A stretch of DNA of 64,000 nucleotides from Cupriavidus numazuensis (GTDB lineage Bacteria; Pseudomonadota; Gammaproteobacteria; Burkholderiales; Burkholderiaceae), in the NCBI RefSeq assembly GCF_905397435.1, contig NZ_CAJPVI010000006.1, positions 1 through 64,000 on the forward strand, given 5' to 3'. Positions 7,854-18,400 of the stretch are shown here, piece after piece. The translations under genes and the position numbers were made by a program. Each line of letters opens with the position of its first letter. Positions within the stretch are counted from its first letter, which is position 1. Under the pieces are notes generated by a model, which worked only from the letters and a program-made list of their open reading frames with translations, searched no databases and had not been told where the DNA came from.

Positions 7854-9278
7854 ATGCAACGCGCCCGCATGCTGTTGCCGCTGCCGGCAATGCTGGCCAT
7901 CGTTCCTTCGCTGTCCCACGCCGCCGACGTCGATGGCGCGACCCTGTCCGCATGGTGGGGCTTGCCGTTCGCGGGCGTGCTGCTGTCGATCGCGCTGGCC
8001 CCGCTGCTGGCGCCGCGGTTCTGGCACCACCACTACGGCAAGATCGCGGCGGGCTGGGGCCTGCTGTTCCTGCTGCCGTTTGCCGCCGTGTTCGGCGTGC
8101 ATGCAGCACTGGCCGGTGCGGTGCATGCGCTGCTCGGCGAGTACATCCCGTTCATCGCGCTGATCGCCGCGCTGTATATCGTCGCCGGCGGCATCTGCGT
8201 GCGCGGCAACCTGCACGGAACGCCGCGGCTCAATACCGGCATCCTGGCGCTGGGCACGCTGCTGGCCAGCTTTATGGGCACAACGGGCGCAGCGATGCTG
8301 CTGATCCGTCCGCTGCTGCGCGCCAACGACAATCGCCGCCATGTGGCCCACGTGGTCGTGTTCTTCATCTTCCTCGTGGCCAATGCCGGCGGTTCGCTGA
8401 CACCGCTTGGCGACCCGCCGCTGTTCCTGGGTTTCCTGCAGGGCGTGGATTTCTTCTGGACCATGCGCAACATCCTGCCGGAGACACTGTTCATCTGCGC
8501 CGCGCTGCTCGCGATCTTCTACCTGCTGGATCGCCACTACTACGTCAACAAGGAAGAAGCGCTGCCCGAGCGCAACGATCCGACGCCGGACACGCGCGGC
8601 ATCCGCATTGAAGGCAAGATCAACTTCGTGCTGTTGCTCGCGGTGGTAGGGCTGGTGCTGATGAGCGGCCTGTGGAAGCCTGGCATCTCGTTCGATGTGC
8701 TCGGCACCGAAGTGCCGTTGCAGGCGGCGGTGCGCGACGTACTGCTGGTGGCGGTGGCGATCGTCTCGCTGCTGGTGACGCCGCACACCGCGCGCAGCGG
8801 CAACGAGTTCAGCTGGGAACCGATCCTGGAGGTCGGCAAGCTGTTTGCTGGCATCTTCCTGACAATCATCCCGGTTATCGCCATGCTCAAGGCGGGTACC
8901 GATGGTGCGTTCGCCGTTGTGGTGCGCGCCGTGAGCGATGCCAACGGGCAGCCCGTCGACAGCATGTACTTCTGGGCAACCGGCATACTTTCTTCATTTC
9001 TGGACAATGCGCCGACCTACCTCGTGTTCTTCAATACCGCAGGCGGAGACGCTGCCACGCTGATGACACGCGATGCGTCGACACTTGCCGCGATCTCGGC
9101 CGGCGCGGTGTTCATGGGCGCCAATACCTATATCGGCAATGCGCCGAACCTGATGGTGAAGGCCATCGCAGAAAACCGCGGCCTGCGCATGCCCAGTTTC
9201 TTCGGCTACATGCTATGGTCTGGCTCCATCCTGTTGCCGCTGTTCCTGGTGATGACGTTCCTCTTTTTCCATGTGTGA
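7854..9278 (+). CDS. sodium:proton antiporter, CitMHS/ArsB-NhaD superfamily
   Basis: A 474-residue polytopic inner-membrane protein with a cleavable-looking signal-like N-terminus (MLAIVPSLSHAA) and about 11-12 hydrophobic segments. Motifs typical of ion transporter superfamily proteins are visible: FMGTTGAAMLLIRPLL, FLVANAGGSLTPLGDPPLFLGF and, near the end, SSFLDNAPTYLVFFN and GANTYIGNAPNLMVKAIAE. These two N-rich re-entrant-like repeats are the NhaD/CitMHS signature. The start at 7854 is set by an AGGAG site at about the right distance. Closely related proteins are annotated as sodium:proton antiporters; the transported ion is inferred from that. The hydroxyacid dehydrogenase gene follows by 4 bp. 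Confidence 0.8.
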   Translation: MQRARMLLPLPAMLAIVPSLSHAADVDGATLSAWWGLPFAGVLLSIALAPLLAPRFWHHHYGKIAAGWGLLFLLPFAAVFGVHAALAGAVHALLGEYIPFIALIAALYIVAGGICVRGNLHGTPRLNTGILALGTLLASFMGTTGAAMLLIRPLLRANDNRRHVAHVVVFFIFLVANAGGSLTPLGDPPLFLGFLQGVDFFWTMRNILPETLFICAALLAIFYLLDRHYYVNKEEALPERNDPTPDTRGIRIEGKINFVLLLAVVGLVLMSGLWKPGISFDVLGTEVPLQAAVRDVLLVAVAIVSLLVTPHTARSGNEFSWEPILEVGKLFAGIFLTIIPVIAMLKAGTDGAFAVVVRAVSDANGQPVDSMYFWATGILSSFLDNAPTYLVFFNTAGGDAATLMTRDASTLAAISAGAVFMGANTYIGNAPNLMVKAIAENRGLRMPSFFGYMLWSGSILLPLFLVMTFLFFHV

Positions 9279-9282
9279 TGCC

Positions 9283-10278
9283 ATGAAGCCGTCCATTCTT
9301 GTCACCCGTGCCATTTTTCCCGATGTCATCGACCATCTCGCGCAATACTTCGAGGTCGACCACAACCAGCAGGACGCCGTGCTCGATGCCGCCGCGCTCA
9401 AGGCGCGCCTGGCCGGCAAGGCTGGCGTGCTGACCAACGCCGGCGACCGCATCGATGGCGGCGTGGTCGCCGCGCTGCCCGACCTGCGTGCCGTTTGCAA
9501 TATGGCGGTCGGCTACAACAACCTCGACATCCCCGCGCTGACAGCGGCGGGCATTGTCGCCACCAATACGCCCGATGTGCTGACGGAGACCACGGCCGAC
9601 TTCGGCTGGGCGCTGCTGATGGCCACCGCGCGCCGCGTGACCGAGTCCGAGCACTACCTGCGCGATGGCAGGTGGCAGCGGTGGAGCTACGACATGCTGG
9701 TCGGCATGGACGTGTACGGCAGCACGCTGGGCATCCTCGGCATGGGGCGGATCGGCCAGGCGCTCGCACGCCGCGCGGCCGGGTTTGGCATGACCGTGCT
9801 GTACCACAACCGTAGCCCGTTGCCCGAGGCGACCGAGCGCGCGCTCAATGCGCGCTATGTGAGCAAGGCCGAATTGCTGCAGCAGTCCGATCACCTGGTG
9901 CTGGTGCTGCCATACGGGCCCGAAAGCCACCATGCCATCGGCGCCACCGAACTGGCCCAGATGAAGCCGACGGCCACGCTGGTCAATCTTGCGCGCGGCG
10001 GTATTGTCGATGACGAGGCGCTGGCACAGGCGCTCAAGACGCGCCGCATCTTTGCCGCGGGCCTCGACGTGTTCGAAGGCGAGCCCGATGTCCATCCGGA
10101 CCTGCTGACCGTGTCGAACGTGGTGCTGACACCGCACATCGCGAGCGCATCGGAAAAGACGCGTCGCGCCATGGCGATGCTGGCGGCGGACAACCTGATC
10201 GCCGCGCTCGACGCCGGTCCCAATGCCGGCCATCCGCCTTCGGTGATTGATCCTGCAGTGATGGGGCATCGCCGCTGA
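9283..10278 (+). CDS. D-2-hydroxyacid dehydrogenase (glyoxylate/hydroxypyruvate reductase-like)
   Basis: A 331-residue NAD(P)-dependent D-2-hydroxyacid dehydrogenase. The dinucleotide motif is LGILGMGRIGQALA. The catalytic trio is present: Arg in LVNLARGGIVDD, Glu in LDVFEGEP, and His in LTPHIASAS. The GMGRIG pattern and overall length fit the glyoxylate/hydroxypyruvate reductase (GhrB-like) group, but gluconate or other 2-keto acids are possible substrates. Homologues begin MKPSILVT, so the ATG at 9283 is used rather than one 12 bp upstream that overlaps the antiporter gene. The 4-bp spacing suggests co-transcription with the antiporter. Confidence 0.85.
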   Translation: MKPSILVTRAIFPDVIDHLAQYFEVDHNQQDAVLDAAALKARLAGKAGVLTNAGDRIDGGVVAALPDLRAVCNMAVGYNNLDIPALTAAGIVATNTPDVLTETTADFGWALLMATARRVTESEHYLRDGRWQRWSYDMLVGMDVYGSTLGILGMGRIGQALARRAAGFGMTVLYHNRSPLPEATERALNARYVSKAELLQQSDHLVLVLPYGPESHHAIGATELAQMKPTATLVNLARGGIVDDEALAQALKTRRIFAAGLDVFEGEPDVHPDLLTVSNVVLTPHIASASEKTRRAMAMLAADNLIAALDAGPNAGHPPSVIDPAVMGHRR

Positions 10279-10288
10279 AGTCTTGCTC

Positions 10289-11755
10289 ATGACCTGGATT
10301 CCCTTGCTGACGCTGGGCGTAGCGCTGCTAGCGCTCGCCCTGCTTGTCGTTCTGCTGCTGCGCCAGCAGGCGACGCCAACCACAGCCGACGAGGTGCTGC
10401 GCGAGCTTGCCGACAACCGAGCCGACAGCCAGCGCGGCATGGAACGGCTCGAACGCGAATTGCGCAACGACGTGGCCGAGGCCGCGCGCGGCGGCCGTTC
10501 GGAATCGGCCCGGCAGATGCTGCGCTTCCAGCAGACGCTGTCGTCGCAACTGACCAGTATCGCAACGCTGCAGAACAACCAGATCGACACCTTTGCCCAG
10601 CAGCTCGCCAAGCTGACGGAATCGAACACGCAGCAGCTCGAACACGTCAGGCAGAACCTGCTGCTGCAGGGGCAGCAGGCGCGTGACGAGCAGGCGGTGT
10701 CGCTGCGCCGCTTTGGCGACGGCCTGCAGCAGCAGCTTGCGCAGATGTCGGAAGCCAACGAACGCCGGCTGGCGGAAGTGCGCGCCACGCTCGAGCAGAA
10801 ACTGCGCGATATCGAGGCGAACAACGCCGCCAAGCTGGACGAGATGCGCCGCACCGTCGACGAGAAACTGCACGCGACGCTCGAGCAACGGCTCGGCGAA
10901 TCGTTCAAGCTGGTTTCCGAGCGGCTCGAACAGGTGCATCGCGGTCTTGGCGAGATGCAGATGCTGGCGCAGGGCGTGGGCGACCTGAAGAAGGTGCTCA
11001 CTAACGTGAAGTCGCGCGGCACGTGGGGCGAGGTGCAGCTCGAAATGCTGCTCGAGCAGATGCTGACGCCGGATCAGTACGGCAAGAACGTGGAAACCGT
11101 GCGCAATTCGGGCGCACGCGTGGAATTTGCCATCCGCCTGCCGGGCAAGGATCCGGCACAGGGCGTGGTCTGGCTGCCGATCGACGCCAAGTTTCCCAAG
11201 GAGCAGTACGAGCGGCTGCTCGATGCCCAGGAGCGCGGGGATGTTGATGGTGTGGCCGCCTATGGCCGCGAACTCGAAGTGGCACTGCGGCGCGAGGCAC
11301 AGACCATCGCGGAGAAGTACCTGTCGCCGCCCGCCACGACCGACTTCGCCATCCTGTTCCTGCCGACCGAGGGCCTGTATGCCGAGGTGTTGCGCCGGCC
11401 TGGGCTGACGGACGTCATGCAGCGCGACTACCGCGTGACGGTGGCGGGGCCGACGACGCTGACGGCCTTGCTCAACAGCCTGCAGATGGGCTTCCGCACG
11501 CTCGCGCTGGAACGGCGTTCGAGCGAGGTGTGGGAAGTGCTGGGCGCCGTGAAGACGGAATTCGGGAAATTCGGGGACGTGCTGGCCAAGACCCGCGATA
11601 CGCTCGAACGCGCGGCACGCAATATCGAACAGGCCGAGGTTCGCACGCGCCAGATGGCGCGCAAGCTGCGGACGGTTGAGGCATTGCCTGGCGAGGCAGC
11701 GCAGCAGTTACTGGGCACGGCCGTACCCGAGGTGCCGGAAGACGCAGGTGGCTGA
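10289..11755 (+). CDS. rmuC: DNA recombination protein RmuC
   Basis: A 488-residue protein of the RmuC family, which limits inversions at short inverted repeats and carries a PD-(D/E)XK nuclease-like core. It has one N-terminal membrane anchor (LLTLGVALLALALLVVLLLR), then about 200 residues of long coiled coil rich in Glu, Gln, Arg and Leu, then the conserved domain starting near KSRGTWGEVQLEMLLEQML and including the active-site region VWLPIDAKFPKEQYERLL. An ATG at 10289 is preferred to a TTG six bases upstream. A further C-terminal coiled segment follows. Confidence 0.93.
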   Translation: MTWIPLLTLGVALLALALLVVLLLRQQATPTTADEVLRELADNRADSQRGMERLERELRNDVAEAARGGRSESARQMLRFQQTLSSQLTSIATLQNNQIDTFAQQLAKLTESNTQQLEHVRQNLLLQGQQARDEQAVSLRRFGDGLQQQLAQMSEANERRLAEVRATLEQKLRDIEANNAAKLDEMRRTVDEKLHATLEQRLGESFKLVSERLEQVHRGLGEMQMLAQGVGDLKKVLTNVKSRGTWGEVQLEMLLEQMLTPDQYGKNVETVRNSGARVEFAIRLPGKDPAQGVVWLPIDAKFPKEQYERLLDAQERGDVDGVAAYGRELEVALRREAQTIAEKYLSPPATTDFAILFLPTEGLYAEVLRRPGLTDVMQRDYRVTVAGPTTLTALLNSLQMGFRTLALERRSSEVWEVLGAVKTEFGKFGDVLAKTRDTLERAARNIEQAEVRTRQMARKLRTVEALPGEAAQQLLGTAVPEVPEDAGG

Positions 11756-11786
11756 GGCCTGGCGGCGCGTGATGCGCGCCGGCCTC
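11754..11786. terminator. possible convergent terminator-like hairpin after rmuC
   Basis: GAGGCC and GGCGCG arms pair with CGCGCC and GGCCTC across a TGATG loop, with a 4-nt bulge on the left arm. It lies between the convergent rmuC and the small membrane-protein gene. There is no T-run, so intrinsic termination would be weak. Confidence 0.35.
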
Positions 11787-11796
11787 TTGGGGATGA

Positions 11797-12096
11797 TCAG
11801 TGCTCCGCTTCTTCGGGAGCGAGTTCGCGTACGTGAACTTCGATGCCGCCAAAGCGCGCGGCGACCCAGTTGTAGGCCTTGCAGGCGAGCCACAGCAGCC
11901 CGAATCCGATCAGTGCGTTCAGGATCAGCGCGGTGAACACGGTAATGCCGGGCAGGTCGCCGTAGCGAACGAACGCGACGAACAGGCCCAGCGAGACGAT
12001 CGGCACCGAAAAGCACAGGTAGACGAGTACCAGCGCGCGGGCGGTCTTGACCGGGTGGAGGTAGGCAATCTCCTGATTCATGACGGGGGAGGACAT
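11797..12096 (-). CDS. small membrane protein of unknown function
   Basis: A 99-residue protein with two predicted transmembrane helices (ALVLVYLCFSVPIVSLGLFVAF and ITVFTALILNALIGFGLLWLAC), joined by a short RYGDLPG loop, and an acidic, charged C-terminal tail (HVRELAPEEAEH). The start could be at 12096 or 15 bp downstream (MNQEIAYL); neither has a strong ribosome binding site. It lies downstream of moeA on the same strand, but a gap of about 150 bp makes co-transcription uncertain. I recognise no characterised family. Confidence 0.65.
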   Translation of the reverse strand: MSSPVMNQEIAYLHPVKTARALVLVYLCFSVPIVSLGLFVAFVRYGDLPGITVFTALILNALIGFGLLWLACKAYNWVAARFGGIEVHVRELAPEEAEH

Positions 12097-12243
12097 TGTT
12101 TCAAAATCGTGCGGCAAGTGTAGCGATTGCCCGGACGCAAGCATAGTCCGGCAGAGAGGTGGCGTGCATTTCACCTGCCGCGGCTCGGCGGCAGGCATCA
12201 ATATGCGGCGCAAATACGACAGATCGGCGCGGGCGTGCGTCCT

Positions 12244-13533
12244 TCAGACCAGCCCGTCGAACAGCATCACATCGACCATGTCGCCGGCCCGGACGGCATC
12301 CTGCTCATGGGCCAGCACGATGAAGCAGTTGGCCTCGCTCATCGAGCGCAGCACGCCGGAGCCCTGTTGCCCGGTGATGCGTACCTCCCACTCGCCGCCG
12401 TCTGCGCGCGCCAGGATGCCGCGCTGATATTCGGTGCGGCCGGGCTTCTTGCGGATGGCCTGGGCGCTGCGCACGCGCATCAGCGGCAGCGGCGGCACGT
12501 TGGCGCCCATCTGGCGATGCAGCGCGGCGCGCACGAAATGGTAGAAGGTCACCATGACGGCGACCGGGTTGCCCGGCAGGCCGAAGAGCAGCGCGTCGCG
12601 CCCGCCCGAGGCGATCCGCCCGAATGCCATCGGCCGCCCGGGCCGCATCGCAATCTTCCAGAACGTGACGTCACCGAGGCTGGCCATGATCTGCTTGGTG
12701 TAGTCGGCTTCGCCGACCGAGACGCCGCCCGAAGTGATCACCGCATCGGCGGTCTCGCAGGCCGTGCGGAACGCGGCTTCCAGTGCCGCGGGGTCGTCGC
12801 GCACCACGCCCATGTCGATCAGGTCGACATTCAGGCGCCGCAGCATGCCGTGCAGCGTGTAGCGGTTCGAGTCATACACGCAACCGGCGTCCAGCGGCTC
12901 GCCGATCGAGCGCAGTTCGTCGCCGGTCGAGAAAAACGCCACGCGCAAACGACGGCGCACGCGTACCTCGGCGAAACCGAGCGAGGCCAGCAAGCCGAGG
13001 TCGGCCGGCTGGATGATGCGGCCGGCCGGCAGCGCGGACTGGCCGCGCGCGAGGTCTTCGCCACGCAGGCGGCGGTTGTCGCCTGCGCGCACGGTGTCCG
13101 CGGCAAAGCGGATGCGGCTGCCGTCCGCCAACACATCGACGAATTCCTGCGGCACGACGGTGTCGCAGCCATCCGGCATGACCGCGCCGGTCATGATCCG
13201 CACGGCCTGGCCCGCACCCGGCGGGCTGCTTGCGCCGCCGCCCGCAAACGAGGTACCGGCGACTTCGAGCTCCACTTGACCTGCATTAGCGGCCTGCAGC
13301 GCGCTGCTGGCGAACGCGTAGCCGTCCATCGCCGAGTTGTCGTGAGCGGGGACATCGATCGGCGAGGTGATGTCCTCGGCCAGCACGCGGTCCAGCGCGC
13401 TGCGGATGGGCACTTGCTCGACACCACGCACGGGCTCGACGACTTCGCCGATGATGCGGTTGGCCTGGTCCACGGGCAGGGCGGTGGGATCGTAGTCGGA
13501 CAGGCAGGAAATGACGGATTGCAGGGATGGCAT
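12244..13533 (-). CDS. moeA: molybdopterin molybdenumtransferase MoeA
   Basis: A 429-residue enzyme that inserts molybdate into adenylylated molybdopterin in molybdenum cofactor synthesis. Family features are the N-terminal segment VPAHDNSAMDGYAF, the IMTGAVMPDGCDTVVPQE motif, the MoCF/MogA-like core (FFSTGDELRSIGEPL, YDSNRYTLHGML and the MPT-binding ITSGGVSVGEADYTKQIM), and GRIASGGRDALLFGLPGNPVAVMVTF. The C-terminal domain IV follows. The stop of mobA lies 14 bp upstream, so moaA-mobA-moeA form a tight minus-strand operon. Confidence 0.95.
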   Translation of the reverse strand: MPSLQSVISCLSDYDPTALPVDQANRIIGEVVEPVRGVEQVPIRSALDRVLAEDITSPIDVPAHDNSAMDGYAFASSALQAANAGQVELEVAGTSFAGGGASSPPGAGQAVRIMTGAVMPDGCDTVVPQEFVDVLADGSRIRFAADTVRAGDNRRLRGEDLARGQSALPAGRIIQPADLGLLASLGFAEVRVRRRLRVAFFSTGDELRSIGEPLDAGCVYDSNRYTLHGMLRRLNVDLIDMGVVRDDPAALEAAFRTACETADAVITSGGVSVGEADYTKQIMASLGDVTFWKIAMRPGRPMAFGRIASGGRDALLFGLPGNPVAVMVTFYHFVRAALHRQMGANVPPLPLMRVRSAQAIRKKPGRTEYQRGILARADGGEWEVRITGQQGSGVLRSMSEANCFIVLAHEQDAVRAGDMVDVMLFDGLV

Positions 13534-13547
13534 GGTGGGAACGGCCT

Positions 13548-14147
13548 TCAGTCGGCTTCGTGCGTGCGCAGTTCGTCGAGGGTGTTGATATTGGCAAATG
13601 CGCCGGCGTCATCGAACAGGACTTCCGCCAGCCGGTGCGATGTCGCCCAGGTTTCGATCTTGCGTCCGCCGCCGTTCAGGTAGGCGATCAGGTCATCCAG
13701 CATGCCGACCGGCATCAGGCAGAAGACGGGCTGGAGCTGGCGGCGGCCATCCGCGTCCACGGTGACCGGAATGGCCAGCTCCGCGCCTTCGGCTTCGATG
13801 GCCTGGGCGAGCCGCGGTACGAGGTCTGCCGGCAGGAATGGCGAATCGCACGGCGCGGTGACCATCCAGCCGGTCTGGCATTGCTCCAGTCCGGCCAGCA
13901 TGCCGGCCAGCGGGCCCGCGAAGTCCGGCACCGAATCGGTCACCACCGGCACGCCGAACGACTCGTAGGCCGCCAGGTTCCGGTTCGCGTTGATCATCAG
14001 CGCGCCGGTCTGCGGCGTCAGGCGCATCATCGTGTGCATGGCCATGGGCGTGCCGCGCAAGGGCTGCAGGCCCTTGTCCGTGCCGCCCATGCGGCTGCCC
14101 CTGCCGCCTGCGAGGATCAGGCCGGTAATGTCGTCGCGTGCAATCAT
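13548..14147 (-). CDS. mobA: molybdenum cofactor guanylyltransferase MobA
   Basis: A 199-residue nucleotidyltransferase that attaches GMP to Mo-molybdopterin to make the guanine dinucleotide cofactor. The N-terminal GTP-binding signature LILAGGRGSRMGGTDKGLQ is intact, followed by the NRN and PDFAGPLAGMLAGL segments and the CDSPFLPADLVPRL metal-binding region. The start at 14147 puts the signature at the normal distance from the N-terminus; a long in-frame upstream extension overlapping moaA is low complexity and rejected. It lies between moaA (22-bp gap) and moeA (14-bp gap). Confidence 0.94.
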   Translation of the reverse strand: MIARDDITGLILAGGRGSRMGGTDKGLQPLRGTPMAMHTMMRLTPQTGALMINANRNLAAYESFGVPVVTDSVPDFAGPLAGMLAGLEQCQTGWMVTAPCDSPFLPADLVPRLAQAIEAEGAELAIPVTVDADGRRQLQPVFCLMPVGMLDDLIAYLNGGGRKIETWATSHRLAEVLFDDAGAFANINTLDELRTHEAD

Positions 14148-14169
14148 CGGAAAAATGGAAGTCGGCGGG

Positions 14170-15294
14170 TCATCCGCCGATGTATGACATTTCGATCTTG
14201 CGTTCGGCGCGCGCCTGCCGGACCGCAGGGTTGCTGCGCTGCTCCGAGTAATTGTCGGTGCGGCCCTGCCAGACCTGGGCGATCGCATTCGCAACCTGGA
14301 GGTCGCTGTAGTCGCCGCGCAGCAGCGAACGAAGGTCAAAGCCCTCGGTCGCGAACAGGCACAGGTAGAGGCGGCCTTCGGTCGACAGCCGGATGCGGCT
14401 GCAGTCGCCGCAGAACGCGTGCGTTACGCTGGAAATCACGCCGATCTCGCCGCCGCCGTCGCGGAAGCGCCAGCGCTCGGCGGTTTCGCCGGCGTAGTTG
14501 GCCTGAACGGCCTCCAGCGGAAAGACTTCGTCGATGCGGCGCACCACCTCGGCGGACGGTAGCACTTCATCCATCTGCCAGTGGTTGCTGGCGCCGACAT
14601 CCATGAACTCGATATAGCGCACGATGATGCCGCTGCCGCGGAAGTGGCGGGCCATCGGCACGATCTCGGCATCGTTGGTGCCGCGCTTGACCACCATGTT
14701 GACCTTGATCGGCGCCAGCCCCACGGCCTGCGCGGTCTCGATGCCATGCAGCACGTCGGCCACGGCAAAGTCCACATCGTTCATGCGGCGGAAGGTGGCG
14801 TCGTCGATGGCGTCGAGGCTCACGCTCACGCGGCTCAGGCCGGCATCGCGCAGCGACTGCGCTTTGCGCGCGAGCAGTGACGCGTTGGTCGTCAGCGTCA
14901 GGTCCAGCGGCTTGCCCGAGACGGTGTCGATGCGCGCGAGCATTTCGATGAGCTTCTCGATGTTCTTGCGCAACAGCGGTTCGCCGCCGGTCAGGCGGAT
15001 CTTCTCGACGCCAAGGCTCACGAACAGGCGCGCGGTGCGCTCGATTTCCTCGAAGCTCAGCAACTCCGAATGCGGCAGGAAGGTGTAGTCCTTGTCGAAG
15101 ACTTCCTTCGGCATGCAGTACACACAGCGGAAATTGCAGCGGTCCGTCACCGAGATGCGCAGGTCGTGCAGCGGCCGCGCGCGGGTATCGGCGACCAGCC
15201 CGGAAGGCTCGACCAGCGTTTCGGGGATGCTGGGCGTCATCGAGCGGTAGCGATGATCGCGCAGGTCGAAGATCGGAATGACGGTGTCGGTCAT
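14170..15294 (-). CDS. moaA: GTP 3',8-cyclase MoaA
   Basis: A 374-residue radical SAM enzyme that starts molybdenum cofactor synthesis by converting GTP to 3',8-cyclo-7,8-dihydro-GTP. The radical SAM cysteines C53, C57 and C60 (CNFRCVYC) and the C-terminal second cluster motif ([21 protein letters not shown]) are visible. The protein ends in the double Gly (SYIGG) that MoaA inserts into its own active site. The start at 15294 ([13 protein letters not shown]) gives an N-terminal extension of about 40 residues before the [14 protein letters not shown] block, longer than E. coli MoaA. It is first of the moaA-mobA-moeA group, separated from rne upstream by a terminator. Confidence 0.95.
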   Translation of the reverse strand: MTDTVIPIFDLRDHRYRSMTPSIPETLVEPSGLVADTRARPLHDLRISVTDRCNFRCVYCMPKEVFDKDYTFLPHSELLSFEEIERTARLFVSLGVEKIRLTGGEPLLRKNIEKLIEMLARIDTVSGKPLDLTLTTNASLLARKAQSLRDAGLSRVSVSLDAIDDATFRRMNDVDFAVADVLHGIETAQAVGLAPIKVNMVVKRGTNDAEIVPMARHFRGSGIIVRYIEFMDVGASNHWQMDEVLPSAEVVRRIDEVFPLEAVQANYAGETAERWRFRDGGGEIGVISSVTHAFCGDCSRIRLSTEGRLYLCLFATEGFDLRSLLRGDYSDLQVANAIAQVWQGRTDNYSEQRSNPAVRQARAERKIEMSYIGG

Positions 15295-15403
15295 GGCCTG
15301 TGGGTGGGCGATGCCTCCGGCGAGCAGGGCTCGGGGGAACCGGATGCATTCTGGTGCCATTCTAGCCGAGGCGGGCTGCCGGCATCGGGATTGCCCATGC
15401 ATG

Positions 15404-15434
15404 AAAAAAGGGGACGGCCTGGCCGTCCCCTTTT
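15404..15434 (-). terminator. Rho-independent terminator of rne
   Basis: A strong GC-rich stem (GGGGACGGC with GCCGTCCCC, 9-10 bp) flanked by an A-run and a T-run, so it is functional in shape on both strands. It lies 27 bp past the rne stop and isolates rne from moaA. Confidence 0.85.
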
Positions 15435-15460
15435 ATTTTCCACTGACGCGGATGTGGTGC

Positions 15461-18400
15461 TTAGTGCTGCTCAGCCTTCTCGACTTCGCGACCGCTGGTC
15501 TCGACCAGGATCATCGGGCCTTCCGGCAGCGGCGGCAGCGGCTTGCGCTCACGCGGCACGCGCGGCGCCGGGACGATGCGAGCAGCCGCTTCCTGGGCGG
15601 CACGCAGCTTTTCGCTGTCCGTGCTGACCCACTCCAGGCCGGCGGTAGCCAGCATCGGCTGCAGGCCTTCCATCGGCAGGGCCGACGGGCTGGCCGCTGC
15701 GGCGGCAACGGTGGCCACAGGCGCGGCAACCGGGACGGCAGGCGCTGCGACAGCCGCTTCAACCGCTACAGGCTCGGCGACCGCAGGCTGCACCACCGGT
15801 GCGACCGGTTCGACCGGTGCCGCTTGCAGAACCGGTGCCGGCTCGGCCACGGCCACTGCCGGGATAACGGCAGGTGCGGTTTCGACAGCCGGGGCCTCGG
15901 CAACCACCGGAGCCGGTGCCTGCGTCACAGCCGGTTGGGCAGCGACTTCAGTCACGGTGACAACAGGGGCCGCGACAGCTTCTACGGCCTGGGCCGGCTT
16001 TTCAGCGGCCAGCGCGACAGGTTCCATTTCCCGCACATCGGCCACCGGAGCAGCCAGGGCCGGTGCGGGGCTGACTTCTGCGGCGACGGCTTGTACCGCA
16101 TCTGACACGACGTCGGCGGACGTGGCTTCCTCGTCATCCTGCGTGCCTTGCACCGAGTCGTCGCGCTCGCGGCGATAGCGGTTGCGGCCACGACGGTTGC
16201 GGCGGCGGCGTTCCTCGCCTTCGCCACCTTCGGTCGCGGCTTCCGCGCCTTCCGGCAGGTCGGCGCGCGGGGCGGCGGTCTGGGTGTCTTCGAAGGCGGC
16301 CTGCGGCAGGCTCGCGGCAGCCTGGATGGCGGCTACTGCTTCAGCCGGTGCGGCTTCGCCGGCCTCGGCTTCCCGTGCGTCGCCGCGATCACGCTGGCGA
16401 TCACGCTGACGTTCACGGCGCTCCTGGTTGCGGTCGCGCCGGCCTTCCTGGCGCGCTTCGGCACGTTCGCCCTGGGCGGCTTCAGGCTGGCGAGCCAGCG
16501 CCGGGGTAGCTTGTTCACCCTGGCGCGGCTGGCGGCCCTGGCGCTCACCACGCGGCTCGCGCTGTTCCCGCGGCTCACGTTGTTCGCGTTGTTCCGCACG
16601 CTCTCCGCCCTGACGCTCGGCGCGCTCGCCACGCGGGCCGCGATCGCCGCGCTGACGTTCGCCGCGCTCACCGCGTTCGGTACGTTCGCCACGCTCGGCG
16701 CGGTCGCCGCGCTGACCCTGGCCGCGGCCTTCGCCACGCTGGCCGCGTTCACGACGGCCATCGGCGCTGCGCGCCTCGCTGGCGACCGGCTTGGCCGGCT
16801 CCACGACGACCGGTGCTGCCGGGCGTGCGCCGAACAGGCCCTTCAGCCAGGCGATGAAACCGCCGCTTTCCACGGGCTTGGTAGCCGGCACCGGCGGGGC
16901 CACAGGAGCGGCTTCCTGGCGCGGCGCGCGCTCGGGGCGCGGCACCGACACGGGCGCCGGCTGTTCCGGGGTGATGCCCTTGACTGCGGCTTCCTGGCGC
17001 GGCTTGGCGTCTTCCTTCTTGCGGGCGCTGTAGCTGGTGTCCGCCTCCAGCTCCTTGGCGGCGGCTTCGGCCATGCGGTAGCTGGCCATGCCTTCTTCCA
17101 GGCGCGGATCGTCGTGGCGCAGGCGCTCGAGCTTGTAATGCGGCGTTTCCAGGTGCTTGTTCGGGATCAGCAGCACGTTGACCTTAAAGCGCAACTCGAT
17201 CAGGTTGATTTCCTGACGCTTCTCGTTCAGCAGGAAGGCGGCAACCTCCACCGGCACCTGGCAGTGGATGGCGGCGGTGTTTTCCTTCATCGCCTCTTCC
17301 TGGATGATGCGCAGCACCTGCAGGGCGGACGATTCGGTATCGCGGATGTGGCCCGTGCCGTTACAGCGCGGGCAAGTGATGTGCGAGCCCTCCGACAGCG
17401 ACGGGCGCAGGCGCTGGCGCGACAGCTCCATCAGGCCGAAGCGGCTGATCTTGCCCATCTGCACGCGCGCACGGTCGTGGCGCAGCGCGTCCTTCAGACG
17501 GGTTTCGACGTCCTTCTGGGCCTTGCCCGACTCCATGTCGATGAAGTCGATCACGATCAGGCCGCCCAGGTCGCGCAGGCGCAGCTGGCGGGCGATTTCG
17601 TCGGCGGCCTCGAGGTTGGTGCGCAGCGCGGTTTCCTCGATGTCGGCGCCCTTGGTGGCGCGGGCCGAGTTCACGTCCACGGAGACCAGCGCCTCGGTGT
17701 GGTCGATCACGATGGCGCCGCCCGACGGCAGCATGACCATGCGCGAGTAGGCCGACTCGATCTGGTGTTCGATCTGGAAGCGCGAGAAAAGGGGCACGTC
17801 GTCCCGGTACTTCTTCACGCGGTTCATGTTGTCAGGCATCACCACGCTCATGAAGGCGCGGGCCTGTTCGTAGATCTCGTCGGTATCGATCAGGATCTCG
17901 CCGATGTCCGGCTGGAAGTAGTCGCGGATGGCGCGGATGACCAGGCTCGATTCCAGGTAGATCAGCAGCGGGGCCTTGTTGTCGCCGGCGGCGCCGTCGA
18001 TGGCCTTCCACAGTTGCAGCAGGTAGTTCAGGTCCCACTGCAGTTCTTCGGCCGAGCGGCCGATGCCAGCGGTACGGGCGATGATGCTCATGCCCTCCGG
18101 TACCTGCAGCTGCGACATGGTTTCGCGCAGTTCCTGGCGGTCCTCGCCCTCGATACGGCGCGACACGCCGCCGCCGCGCGGGTTGTTGGGCATCAGCACC
18201 AGGTAGCGGCCGGCCAGCGAGATGAACGTGGTCAGGGCCGCGCCCTTGTTGCCGCGCTCTTCCTTCTCGACCTGGACGATCAGTTCCTGGCCTTCGTGCA
18301 GGGCGTCCTGGATGCGCGCGTTGCGCACATCGATGCCTTCCTTGAAGAAGGCGCGGGCCACTTCCTTGAACGGCAGGAAGCCGTGGCGTTCTTCGCCGTA

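Noticed and set aside
9112..11022. A 636-codon minus-strand frame opposite the dehydrogenase and rmuC genes
   Set aside because: Ser/Arg-rich shadow spanning two real genes; no motif.
12127..13683. A 518-codon plus-strand frame opposite moeA
   Set aside because: moeA is unmistakable; the antisense frame is Arg/His/Ala-rich only.
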